A DNA stretch of 64,000 nucleotides from contig JACRTJ010000013.1 of assembly GCA_014385265.1 (NCBI GenBank), positions 62,001 through 126,000 of the forward strand, given 5' to 3'. Both the position numbers and the translations under genes were made by a program. This stretch comes from Enterocloster hominis (ex Liu et al. 2021) (GTDB lineage Bacteria > Bacillota > Clostridia > Lachnospirales > Lachnospiraceae). Under the pieces are notes generated by a model. It did not search any database. It saw only the letters and a list, made by a program, of their open reading frames with translations, and was not told the DNA's origin. The stretch's first letter is position 1. Each line of letters starts with the position of its first letter. This document shows positions 1 to 8,155 of this stretch, in pieces.

Positions 1-2761
1 TCTGATCAGCGCCTTCCAAACTGCGGGAATAGGCGCTGATCTTCCCGGTATAGGTAAAGGGCACCCAGTTGAGGGACTCGTCCGGCACCGGCACTGCACC
101 ATCCTCATTTCCTTTGTTGTTCACCATTCCCGGGATCTCCATTGCAGACAGGTCGAACCAGTAGGTCCCTCCGGGGATGACGTCAAGCTGCTCCTCCCAA
201 GGCTTCCACCGGGCGGTCAGAGTATCCACATCAGACGGAACAGCCTCACCCGCCTTATAGGTCTGGCCATTCCCCGTCCAGCCGCCGAAGGTCACGCACT
301 CTTCCGGGGCGTCCAGATCATAACCGGTGGGGGCGGTAAAGGTTCCGCCGGATCGTACCACGATCCGGACATTGTCGGCACTGCCGCCGATCCTTCCGCC
401 GTTGAGGTCGATCTCCACCACGGTCAGACCTGCGGAGCCTGTCGCCTCAGCATCCTGGACTTCAAGGACCGGGCGGAAACCGGCATTCATGTACTTTTCG
501 CTGGACGCGATACTGTACCAGCTGCGATCCGTCCAATTCCCTCGAAGTATACACTCCGACGTATCCCCTAGGTACCTGTCCTGCCCCAGGGAGAACATAC
601 CCTTCCAGTTTTTGAGGTAATTATTTTCTTTATCAAGAATGGTATCCCACTCGTTGTTCAGCGGAAGAGGGGGATGATCGTATGCAGAAGCAAAGTTGCT
701 GCTTCCCACAGAAGGCGACCGGAGGGTATAATCCAAGCCGCCGCTCTGATAGTCTGTGCCGAAAATCATGTTTTTCGCGTTCAGCTCGTCCCAGCTTACG
801 TTATGGGTCAAAACATGGTCCGCGATAAACAGGCTGTGGTCGCAGGCTTCTACATTGTCATTCGTACTTACGCCTTCCGAGCTGCGGGAATAGGCGTTGA
901 TCTTCCCGGTGTAGGTAAAGGGCACCCAGCTAAGGCTCGTGTCCGGCACCGGCACTGCACCATCCTTATTTCCTTTGTTGTTCACCATTCCCGGGATCTC
1001 CATCGCAGACAGGTCGAACCAGTAGGTCCCGCCGGGAGTGAGCTCGTCAAACTGCTCCTCCCAAGGCTTCCACTGGGCGGTTAAAGTATCCACATCAGGC
1101 GGAACAGCCGCACCTGCCTCATAGGTCTGGCCATTCCCCGTCCAGCTGTCGAACTCCATGCCCTCCGGGGCGCTCAGACCATAACCGGTGGGGGCGGTAA
1201 AGGTTCCGCCGGACTGTACCACAATCCTGGCACTGTCGGCGCTGCCGCCAATCCTTCCGCCGTTGAGGTCGATCTCCACCACGGCCAGCCCGGCGGAGCC
1301 TGTCGTTTCAGCATCCTGGACTTCAAGGACCGGGCGGAAGCCGACATTCGTGTACGTCTCGCCGGACACAACGGCGTTCCAGAAGTGAACTGGCTCATTT
1401 CCGCGGACCGCACGATACGACGTATCTTCTGAGTAACTATCCTGTCCCCAGGAGTACATACCCTTCCAGTTTTTGATGTAACTGTTTTCCTCATTCGCAT
1501 ACAGGATATTCGTCCACTCGTTGCTCTGTGGGAGGCTAAGGTCATCACTTTCGGGACTACCCGCCCAGCTGAAGCTTCCCGCAGATGGAGCCCGGAGAGT
1601 ATAGTCCAAGCCGCCGCTCTGATAGTCTGTGCCGAAAATCATGTTTTTCGAGTTCAGCTCGTCCCAGCTTACGGTATGGGTCAAAACATGGTCTGCGATA
1701 AACAGACTGTGGTCGTAGGCTTGTACATTGTCAACCTCGCTTACACCTTCTGAGTCGCGGGAATAAGCGCTGATCGTCCCCGTATAGGTAAATGGCACCC
1801 AGTTAAGGCTCATGTCAGGCACCGGCTCTGCACCGTCTTCATCTTTTACGCTGTTCACCATTCCCGGGATCTTCATCGCGGACAGGTCGAACCAGTAGGT
1901 CCCTCCGGGAGTAAGCTCGTCAAACTGCACCGCTGTGTCCGCAAGCAGCGCCCGGTCCGCTCCCAGAACTGTCACCGCAATGGCAGGAAGCGCCGTTCCC
2001 TCTGCCAGCGCATACTCCTCCGGCAGCACCGGAGTAAACCGGTATACACCCGGGACGGCCTGGTCAAGTTCCGGCTGGGCGGTCCAGGTCACGCCCTCAA
2101 TGGAGACGTTCTGGGGCTCAGCTTCGCCCTGCCGGACTGCGGCCTCCAGAATGTCCGGCAAAACCGGGGCGGTCTCCCTGCCGCCCTCCATAAGCTGCGG
2201 GATATTCTGTTCCCGGACCTCCCCCGGCAGCTGCGCAAAGCTGACGATGGTCTGCTTCGCGCCGTCCGGCTTCTGGCCGTCCTCACCATCATTCTGCGGC
2301 CCGCAGAACTCACACACAAATCTGCAGGGCGTTCCCCTGGTGGCAGGGATGTAGCCGCACCCGCCATCGTGTCCGCCCTGTTCATGGGGACAGTCCAGCT
2401 CTTTTTTTACACAGCCGCTTTCCTCCGTGCACTGGTGGCTGCATTCGGCCGGTTCAGCCTTATCCGGTCCGGATGGGGTAGCCGTGCTGTACGTTCCCCC
2501 TTCTGCCGGATAGCAGTCCCCTGTATGCACATGGGTGCACCTGATCACGGGGGTATAGCAGTCCCCGGTGTGCTGGTGTCCGCAGGGCGCGCCGTCTGCA
2601 GCAGGGGTGTAGCCGCAATCGGCAGTATGCTTCGTATGATGTATGCATAGACCGCCAGTGTCCCGATCCTGTTTTTCCACCGCCAGTGTATTCACTGGCA
2701 GAGCGGAAAATACCATCGCCGCCGCCAACGCAAACGCGGCCATCCGTTTTCTCTTTTTCAT
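1..2761 (-). CDS. Large repetitive secreted surface protein (3' end outside window)
   Basis: The frame is open without a stop from the ATG at 2761 to the window edge (920 codons). The start is set by AGGAGG seven bases upstream (2768-2773). Residues 1 to about 27 form a signal peptide (MKKRKRMAAF, hydrophobic core, LPVNTLA). Next comes a Cys/His-rich stretch (about residues 35-160) with several HTGDCY/HTADCGY-type motifs, possibly metal- or disulfide-stabilised. From residue about 279 a unit of about 290 residues repeats: QFDELTPGGTYWFDLSAM, then a lectin/FGE-like module ending GFRPVLEVQDAE, then an InlB/Flg_new-type B-repeat ending in DTLTAQWKPWEE. Two full copies and the start of a third are visible. 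No wall anchor is in the window. The likely role is an adhesin or matrix-binding protein, inferred from architecture only. Expression is probably phase variable (see the CAAA tract). Confidence 0.85.
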   Translation of the reverse strand, partial: MKKRKRMAAFALAAAMVFSALPVNTLAVEKQDRDTGGLCIHHTKHTADCGYTPAADGAPCGHQHTGDCYTPVIRCTHVHTGDCYPAEGGTYSTATPSGPDKAEPAECSHQCTEESGCVKKELDCPHEQGGHDGGCGYIPATRGTPCRFVCEFCGPQNDGEDGQKPDGAKQTIVSFAQLPGEVREQNIPQLMEGGRETAPVLPDILEAAVRQGEAEPQNVSIEGVTWTAQPELDQAVPGVYRFTPVLPEEYALAEGTALPAIAVTVLGADRALLADTAVQFDELTPGGTYWFDLSAMKIPGMVNSVKDEDGAEPVPDMSLNWVPFTYTGTISAYSRDSEGVSEVDNVQAYDHSLFIADHVLTHTVSWDELNSKNMIFGTDYQSGGLDYTLRAPSAGSFSWAGSPESDDLSLPQSNEWTNILYANEENSYIKNWKGMYSWGQDSYSEDTSYRAVRGNEPVHFWNAVVSGETYTNVGFRPVLEVQDAETTGSAGLAVVEIDLNGGRIGGSADSARIVVQSGGTFTAPTGYGLSAPEGMEFDSWTGNGQTYEAGAAVPPDVDTLTAQWKPWEEQFDELTPGGTYWFDLSAMEIPGMVNNKGNKDGAVPVPDTSLSWVPFTYTGKINAYSRSSEGVSTNDNVEACDHSLFIADHVLTHNVSWDELNAKNMIFGTDYQSGGLDYTLRSPSVGSSNFASAYDHPPLPLNNEWDTILDKENNYLKNWKGMFSLGQDRYLGDTSECILRGNWTDRSWYSIASSEKYMNAGFRPVLEVQDAEATGSAGLTVVEIDLNGGRIGGSADNVRIVVRSGGTFTAPTGYDLDAPEECVTFGGWTGNGQTYKAGEAVPSDVDTLTARWKPWEEQLDVIPGGTYWFDLSAMEIPGMVNNKGNEDGAVPVPDESLNWVPFTYTGKISAYSRSLEGADQ
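191..1054 (-). repeat. Intragenic repeat unit 2 of surface protein
   Basis: This 864-base (288-codon) unit runs from one QFDEL codon set to the next. It is near identical to unit 1 at its ends (GGTYWFDLSAM; the B-repeat with GRIGGSAD) and diverges just before GFRPVLEV. Confidence 0.85.
1055..1927 (-). repeat. Intragenic repeat unit 1 of surface protein
   Basis: This 873-base (291-codon) unit is in frame with unit 2. A third copy begins at 190 and leaves the window. The high nucleotide identity of the unit ends would allow recombination between copies and hence length variation of the protein. Confidence 0.85.
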
Positions 2762-2805
2762 GCTCATCCTCCTATTCTTGTGCTGGCTGGTCAGAAAATA
2801 CAAAA

Positions 2806-2846
2806 GGAAACGGTCATCCATCCGGCCGGAATGGACAACTGTTTCC
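2806..2846 (-). terminator. Terminator-like hairpin in the surface-gene leader (possible attenuator)
   Basis: A dyad with outer arms GGAAAC/GTTTCC and a CCGGCCGG centre pairs almost throughout, with G-U wobbles and one bulge. On the minus strand it is followed by TTTTGTATTTT. It lies between the CAAA tract and the start codon at 2761, so it would act within the leader transcript. Function as an attenuator is inference. Confidence 0.5.
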
Positions 2847-2896
2847 TCGGTTATAACGATATATGGACATCATAAAAACAGGCAGGTCTACCTCTG

Positions 2897-2972
2897 TTTG
2901 TTTGTTTGTTTGTTTGTTTGTTTGTTTGTTTGTTTGTTTGTTTGTTTGTTTGTTTGTTTGTTTGTTTGTTTG
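2897..2972 (-). repeat. Tetranucleotide tract (CAAA)19 in 5' leader
   Basis: There are nineteen perfect TTTG units on the plus strand (CAAA on the coding strand), flanked by partial units. The tract begins about five bases downstream of a -10 element and ends 135 bases before the start codon of the surface protein. Long perfect tetranucleotide tracts are prone to slipped-strand mispairing. Being outside the coding frame, this one would tune transcription or mRNA behaviour rather than switch the frame. Confidence 0.95.
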
Positions 2973-2977
2973 TTGAG

Positions 2978-3006
2978 AGCATATGGCGGTAAGACAAGGT
3001 TGTCAA
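2978..3006 (-). promoter_or_regulatory. Sigma-A promoter of surface-protein gene
   Basis: On the minus strand, TTGACA (3001-3006) is followed by a 17-base spacer and TATGCT (2978-2983). The predicted start of transcription falls at the edge of the CAAA tract. A second AT-rich -10-like element (TGATATAAT, near 3050) lies upstream without a clear -35. Confidence 0.65.
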
Positions 3007-3509
3007 GCCCCCTTCTTAAAATATGATCTGGGTTTTGGTGCTGATTTTATTATATCATAGGCTTTCCTGCTTTTATAGTGTCGTTTACGTTCCAAATCGT
3101 GTCGTTTACGCAGAAACGGCCTTTTATTTCTCTGAGCACCTGCTGTTTTTAACCTTTTATTTGCACCTCATCTTGTGACCTTTTAAAACGGCGGCCAGCA
3201 CCGTTTTAGAAACCGCCAAGGCTGTCTATATTTTCGCTTACTATTGCAAACAGATTTAACTTATCACAACTAAAAATAACAAAAACAAAAGATTTCAATA
3301 CATCACTTGACATTGCGGCAAAGATTTTCCTGTTTTTACAGTGTTGTTTGCGCGGAATAGATTTTTCTAAGAGATCCTGCCACTTTGGGCCTTATACCCG
3401 TATCTCCTCTCATAACCTCTTAAAACCAGAGGCCGCATTTAAGAAAAGAGCCTTAAGGGAGCAGCTTCCTGTCCGCTCATTATCGAAGGGACCGAGCCGT
3501 CAGAGGAAA
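3007..3509. other. Gene-free stretch with short degenerate repeats
   Basis: I see no convincing gene here. GTGTCGTTTACG occurs twice 21 bases apart (3078-3089 and 3099-3110). A degenerate copy of the region around the first (CTGTTTTTACAGTGTTGTTTGCG) begins near 3330. A small hairpin, TAAAACGG/CCGTTTTA, lies near 3184-3208. The repeats could be decayed ends of an insertion sequence, but no transposase remains. Confidence 0.4.
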
Positions 3510-3546
3510 GAAAACAGCCGCCAGCTGCTGTGAATAGCTGACGGCT
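3505..3546 (-). terminator. Terminator of the TRAP/GcvP-like operon
   Basis: The arms AGCCGCCAGCT (3516-3526) and AGCTGACGGCT (3536-3546) pair with one mismatch. On the minus strand they are followed by GTTTTCTTTCC. The hairpin lies about 45 bases after the dctM stop codon. A second dyad, GCAGGATGCGCGTCCTGC, sits between it and the gene. Confidence 0.75.
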
Positions 3547-3591
3547 GATAGCAGGATGCGCGTCCTGCATCCTTCATCAAATGTCATGATC

Positions 3592-4869
3592 TTACAGAAA
3601 ATCTAATATTCCTATGGAAAGCGCCGGTATAAATGTCAGCGCCATCAGAACGATCAGCATAACTCCAATCATTGGCAGTATCTTTTTTGCAATATCGACT
3701 ACCGATACATTTGAGATCGCAGATGCGAAGAACAGATTGCATCCATAGGGAGGCGTAATAAATCCAATAGCCAGATTCACAGTCATAACGATACCAAACT
3801 GGATCGGACTCATCCCGATCCCTGCCACGATCGGTAAAAGGATCGGCGTCAGGATCACTGTGGAAGAAATATTATCAATAAAGCATCCTACCACCAGAAG
3901 AAACAGGTTGATCACAAGAAGGATCGCAATGGGATTGCTGATACCTAAAATACCCTTTGCAAGGGTTCCTGGAACCTGGGACATAGTCAGAAATCTTGCA
4001 AATGCCATGGAAATTCCAACCAGAAATGTGGTCTGCCCATTGATCAGCGCCGTTTCTTTAAACGCTTCTAAAATACTCTTCAGATCCAGTTCATGGTAAA
4101 TAAATACGCCTACAAAAATGGAATAGATGATTGCCGCTACTGCTGATTCCGTAGGGGTAAAGATTCCACCATAAATTCCTCCAAGAATGATTACCGGGAC
4201 CAAAAGTGCCCATATGGAGTCACCCAAAGTACGGAGCAGATGACCTGCATGGAACTTTTTTGTATGTCCAAATCCGCATTTTTTCGCGGTCACATAGTTT
4301 ACGATCATGAGAACTACACCGATAAGGATCCCAGGAATAATACCAGCCAGGAAAAGATCAGAAATCGAGCACTGAGCGGCAACTCCATAGATTACAAATG
4401 GAATACTTGGAGGAATGATAACACCAATGGTGCCAGCTGCCGCTGTAATAGCCGTAGCATATGCCGGATCATATCCCTCCTCTTTCATCTCCGGGATCGT
4501 GATGCCTCCAATTGCTGTCACAGTTGCCGGAGATGAACCAGAAAGAGCCGCAAAAAACATGGATGCCACGACAGTTACCATTCCGACGCTTCCCGTTACC
4601 CAGCCCACAACAGCATCAGCAAAATCCAGGATCCTTCGGGATATGCCGCCTGATTTCATCAGATTTCCGGCCAGCATAAAAAACGGGATTGCCATCAGAG
4701 GAAAGGAATCCAGCCCACTCAGACAGGCCGTCGACATGGTTGTCAGACTGATATTTGTAGTGGCCGTCATGGTAACCATGGTAGCCACTCCCAGAGCTAC
4801 TGCAATGGGAGAGCCGATCATCATGAGAAGGAACATGGTTCCAAACAGGACGAGAATCTTAATTACCAT
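3592..4869 (-). CDS. TRAP transporter large permease (DctM family)
   Basis: This is the large membrane subunit of a tripartite ATP-independent periplasmic transporter, which uses an ion gradient to import a carboxylate-type solute. The 425 residues match the family length. They are almost wholly hydrophobic, about a dozen helices, with DctM features such as GSSPATVTAIGGITIPEM and GFITPPYGCNLFFA. It overlaps the small permease gene by 11 bases, which suggests translational coupling, and is the last gene of the operon that starts at 13020. The substrate cannot be read from the permease. Neighbours (amidohydrolase, PLP enzymes) suggest an amide or amino-acid-derived carboxylate. Confidence 0.93.
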   Translation of the reverse strand: MVIKILVLFGTMFLLMMIGSPIAVALGVATMVTMTATTNISLTTMSTACLSGLDSFPLMAIPFFMLAGNLMKSGGISRRILDFADAVVGWVTGSVGMVTVVASMFFAALSGSSPATVTAIGGITIPEMKEEGYDPAYATAITAAAGTIGVIIPPSIPFVIYGVAAQCSISDLFLAGIIPGILIGVVLMIVNYVTAKKCGFGHTKKFHAGHLLRTLGDSIWALLVPVIILGGIYGGIFTPTESAVAAIIYSIFVGVFIYHELDLKSILEAFKETALINGQTTFLVGISMAFARFLTMSQVPGTLAKGILGISNPIAILLVINLFLLVVGCFIDNISSTVILTPILLPIVAGIGMSPIQFGIVMTVNLAIGFITPPYGCNLFFASAISNVSVVDIAKKILPMIGVMLIVLMALTFIPALSIGILDFL

Positions 4870-5365
4870 TCACATTCGCCTCCCTCTTTTTTTCTGTATA
4901 CGCTTTTACATCCTTATAGCAGTTCTGTATCAGCCGAAAAGCCATCAGCCCCATGCCGGTGGGGATAGATGCATAGGGGATCCACATGGGAATCCCGCTG
5001 CCGGTAGCTGTCTGGCCGCCAGAGGCCACGCTCAGGGTCAGTTTCATGGAAAGCTGCACCATCATAAGGAGAAATACCAGCCAGATTATATTAGTGATCA
5101 CCTTACAGATCATCTGCCCCTTTTCCGGCAGCTTCTCATACACAAGATCAATGCTTACGTGTTTTCTTTCCTTGGTGGCATAGGAAGCCCCCACCCAGGT
5201 CAGCCACAGGAAAAGATAACGGGCGATCTCTTCGCTCCATGGAAGCGGAATTTTAAATACATACCGGGTCACAACCTGCATAGCCACGATCACAACCGCC
5301 GCGATGAGAATGATGACCAGGAAAATCTCCTCCAGCTTTTCATCTATCAGTTTCAGGACCTTCAT
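4859..5365 (-). CDS. TRAP transporter small permease (DctQ family)
   Basis: This is the small membrane subunit (168 residues), which pairs with the DctM protein encoded downstream. About four transmembrane helices are visible, with the DctQ signature around residues 35-65 (VTRYVFKIPLPWSEEIARYL, then WVGASYA). It begins 29 bases after the binding-protein gene and overlaps dctM, so the three TRAP genes form one translational block in the order P-Q-M. Nothing unusual was seen. Confidence 0.92.
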   Translation of the reverse strand: MKVLKLIDEKLEEIFLVIILIAAVVIVAMQVVTRYVFKIPLPWSEEIARYLFLWLTWVGASYATKERKHVSIDLVYEKLPEKGQMICKVITNIIWLVFLLMMVQLSMKLTLSVASGGQTATGSGIPMWIPYASIPTGMGLMAFRLIQNCYKDVKAYTEKKREANVNGN

Positions 5366-5394
5366 AAGCAGACATCTCCTCTTCTTAAACGCAG

Positions 5395-6492
5395 CTACTT
5401 GTTATGATTTGCAGCCATATCGATCAGTTCCTGTCCATAGGTTTCTGCGGCAGTCTTGTAAACTGTATCCTCAGCCACCTTCTGGAAAGCCGCCTTCTGC
5501 TCATCCGTAAGGACCGTCACCTCCACGCCGGCCGCTTCGATTTCAGAAAGAAGACTTTCATTCTCTTCTGTGATCAGCTCCCGCTGATACTCCATGGTAT
5601 TCTCTGCCGCTTCTTTAATCGCTGCCTGGTAGTCCTCTGGCAGACTGTTGTAAAAATCAGAAGCAATATTAAGAGCCACCGCTGTAAAAACATGCTCGGA
5701 AACGCTCATATATTTCTGGGCTTCATATAAAGCATTGTTGTAGATCAGTGCCGTAGGATTTTCCTGTCCATCCACTGTTTTCTGCTGCAAGGCAGTAAAA
5801 AGTTCAGAGAAGGACATGGGCGTCGGAATCGCTCCCAGGGCCGTAAAATATTCCACATGCAGATTATTTGTCATGGTACGGATCTTTAATCCCTTCAGAT
5901 CATCCGGAGAAGTGACCGAATGTTTGGAGTTGGTCAGATTACGGAATCCCACATCTCCCCATGCGAGTGTTGTGATCCCTGCCTGCTCTTCCAGCTTCTT
6001 GTCCAGAGCCTGTCCAAAATCTCCGTCCATGGCTTCATGAGCTGCATCCAGGGATGTCCAGAGGAAAGGAAGGCCTACCAGATTGTACTCTGGTACAATA
6101 CCCGCAACAATGGAATCATTCAATGCAGCCATTTCAAGATCTCCGATTCGCATCGCCTCCATATTTTCTGCCAGAGAGCCCAGCTGGGAGTTTGGATAAA
6201 GTTCCACAGTAATGTTTCCATTGCTGGCATTCTGTAAAGCATTCTGGAATTTCTCTACAAATGCCTTATGGGACGGATGGGATTCTGCCACGTCGTAAGC
6301 CAGACGGATTGTGACCGGATCTGTGGATGTGATTTCTGTTTCCAGCCCGGAATCCGCTGAAACAGCTCCTGCAGTATCTGTCCCGGCCCCCTGTGCCTTA
6401 GTCTCTGATGCTGGGTTTCCGCCTTTTCCCCCACATGCCGCCAGTGATAACACCATGGCTGCTCCAAGAGTAAAACTTAACATTCTTTTCAT
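5395..6492 (-). CDS. TRAP transporter solute-binding lipoprotein (DctP family)
   Basis: This is the extracytoplasmic binding protein that hands the solute to the DctQ/DctM permease. I start it at 6492 because AAAGGAGAGGTTAGT precedes that ATG and the product then begins MKRMLSF with a lipobox ending LAACGG. An in-frame upstream ATG at 6549 lacks a ribosome site and would spoil the signal peptide. A linker follows, then a DctP fold of about 310 residues. DLKGLKIRTM (about residues 180-190) carries the conserved arginine that binds the solute carboxylate in this family. The solute is therefore probably a carboxylic acid; its identity is unknown. Confidence 0.92.
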   Translation of the reverse strand: MKRMLSFTLGAAMVLSLAACGGKGGNPASETKAQGAGTDTAGAVSADSGLETEITSTDPVTIRLAYDVAESHPSHKAFVEKFQNALQNASNGNITVELYPNSQLGSLAENMEAMRIGDLEMAALNDSIVAGIVPEYNLVGLPFLWTSLDAAHEAMDGDFGQALDKKLEEQAGITTLAWGDVGFRNLTNSKHSVTSPDDLKGLKIRTMTNNLHVEYFTALGAIPTPMSFSELFTALQQKTVDGQENPTALIYNNALYEAQKYMSVSEHVFTAVALNIASDFYNSLPEDYQAAIKEAAENTMEYQRELITEENESLLSEIEAAGVEVTVLTDEQKAAFQKVAEDTVYKTAAETYGQELIDMAANHNK

Positions 6493-6523
6493 ACTAACCT
6501 CTCCTTTTCTTTTATCATCGTTT

Positions 6524-8128
6524 TTATCGCAAACTGTTTCCTCTTTCATAGACCATCCGGCCGCCCAGATATGTTTTTTCTACCTGGATATCCTTGATCT
6601 TCTCCGGCTCCGTATGAAATAAATCTTTATTAAGTATCACAAAATCTGCCAGTTTTCCTGCTTCAATGGTTCCCTTCAGGTCTTCTTCAAAGGAAACGTA
6701 TGCTGCATTCTTTGTATACATTTCCAACGCTTCATACACCGTTACCTTTTCCTCTGGGAACCATCCGCCCTCCGGGTATCCATCCATACCACACCGGGTT
6801 GTAATGGCATATATACCATCCATAGGATCATAAGACTCACACGGCGAGTCTGATCCTGCTGTCAATATCATGTTGTTATCCAGGAGCTTTCTCCAACAAT
6901 AGTGATACCTGGAGCGGTCATGGCCTACCCTGCTTTCTGACCAATGTACATTGGTGGATACAAACATGGGCTGGATATCCAGAACCACTGGAAGGTCCGC
7001 GATTCTGGAAATAATATCCTCATTCAGCAGAGACATATGGATCATGCGGAACCTCGGGTCCGGCTTCGGATTTTCCCGATATGCCCGCTCAATGGCCGTC
7101 GTCAGCATATCAGCAGCTCTGTCGCCGATCACATGGGCACCCACCTGGATATTTCTTTCATATGCATCCTTCACTTTCTGGTCGAGCTCTTCCTGGGTAT
7201 AATTGGGGATCCCCATGGAATCTATGTCGTCTGAATAGGGAGAAAACAAAAGAGCTGTCCTCCCTCCCATATTTCCGTCAACATACAGCTTATAGAACCC
7301 ATATTTGACCATTTCATCTCCCAGTCCCGTGCGGATATGGCATCCAGGAAGTTCATCATATCCCAGATACACCCGCACAGTCAGGCGCTCGTCATCTGCC
7401 AGAGACTGGTACACATCGGTATATTCCGGCAGATTGCAGTGGATCCCCTGGATTGCATGGACCCCTGTAAGCCCATGGCTGTTCAGCTCATGGCACGCTT
7501 TTTCCACTGCATCCTTCTTTTGTTCCAATGAAGCCAGCGGATCCGGGATCGCCGCGATAATATCCGCCGCAGCCTGATCCCTTAACGTTCCCGTAGGTTC
7601 TCCATTTTCATCAAATTCCACAGTTCCTTCCACCTTTGCCTGGAACCCCCGTCCGATCCCGCCTGCTTTTAACGCAAGAGAATTGGCCACATTCACATGA
7701 AGGCAATACCGGGTTATGATCAGTGGATGATCCGGACACACCAGATCCAGTTCCTCCCTGGTCGGAAGCTCTTTTTGATCTGTAAATTTCTCGTGGTCAA
7801 ACCCAGTTCCAAGGATCCATTCTCCCGCCGGTGTGTGCGAGGCCCTTTCCCTGATCATTTCCAGGAGTTCTTTTTTCGATCCCGCCCTCTTTAAATTCAA
7901 TTTCTGAAGGTCTCTCGCGTACGCAAATAAGTGCTGATGAGTATCGATCATTCCTGGTATAACGGTCTTTCCTTTCAGGTCTACCACCTGGCATCCTTCT
8001 CCAAAAGCCCTGGCTCCTTCATCCGTCCCACAATACATAAATTTTCCATCATCCACCACAAATGCCGTACATTTATCTCCTTCATGACGCATGGTATAGA
8101 CAGTTCCGTTCACATATACAGTCGCCAT
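6524..8128 (-). CDS. Amidohydrolase, YtcJ/Amidohydro_3 family
   Basis: This is a metal-dependent hydrolase of 534 residues, the usual length for YtcJ-like enzymes, which cleave amide or cyclic amide bonds. Visible motifs are the metal-binding DTHQH (about residues 62-66), a second-half AHVIGDRA with metal-ligand histidine, and GSDSPCESYDPMDGI near residue 440, which supplies the catalytic aspartate. There is no signal peptide, so it acts in the cytoplasm on an imported compound. It lies between an NAD-kinase-like gene and the TRAP genes in one operon. A second enzyme of the same family is at 48450-50081, also beside a transporter. The substrate is not predictable from sequence alone. Confidence 0.88.
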   Translation of the reverse strand: MATVYVNGTVYTMRHEGDKCTAFVVDDGKFMYCGTDEGARAFGEGCQVVDLKGKTVIPGMIDTHQHLFAYARDLQKLNLKRAGSKKELLEMIRERASHTPAGEWILGTGFDHEKFTDQKELPTREELDLVCPDHPLIITRYCLHVNVANSLALKAGGIGRGFQAKVEGTVEFDENGEPTGTLRDQAAADIIAAIPDPLASLEQKKDAVEKACHELNSHGLTGVHAIQGIHCNLPEYTDVYQSLADDERLTVRVYLGYDELPGCHIRTGLGDEMVKYGFYKLYVDGNMGGRTALLFSPYSDDIDSMGIPNYTQEELDQKVKDAYERNIQVGAHVIGDRAADMLTTAIERAYRENPKPDPRFRMIHMSLLNEDIISRIADLPVVLDIQPMFVSTNVHWSESRVGHDRSRYHYCWRKLLDNNMILTAGSDSPCESYDPMDGIYAITTRCGMDGYPEGGWFPEEKVTVYEALEMYTKNAAYVSFEEDLKGTIEAGKLADFVILNKDLFHTEPEKIKDIQVEKTYLGGRMVYERGNSLR

Positions 8129-8155
8129 TGCGCTTCTTCCACCTGCCTTTCATTT

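Noticed and set aside
1174-1548. Minus-strand 124-codon frame inside the surface gene
   Set aside because: It is an alternative frame of the repeat region. The true frame, open from 2761 to the edge, has the signal peptide, repeats and ribosome site.
1-1927. Diversity-generating retroelement target
   Set aside because: The variable segment differs at all bases and not mainly at adenines, and no reverse transcriptase or template repeat is seen in the window.
2643-3026. Plus-strand reading frame of 127 codons with LFVC-type repeats
   Set aside because: It is only the translation of the TTTG microsatellite plus the antisense of the surface-gene leader; no ribosome site and no family similarity.
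3348-3533. Plus-strand 61-codon frame in the gene-free stretch
   Set aside because: No ribosome site, no similarity, and it runs into the operon terminator.
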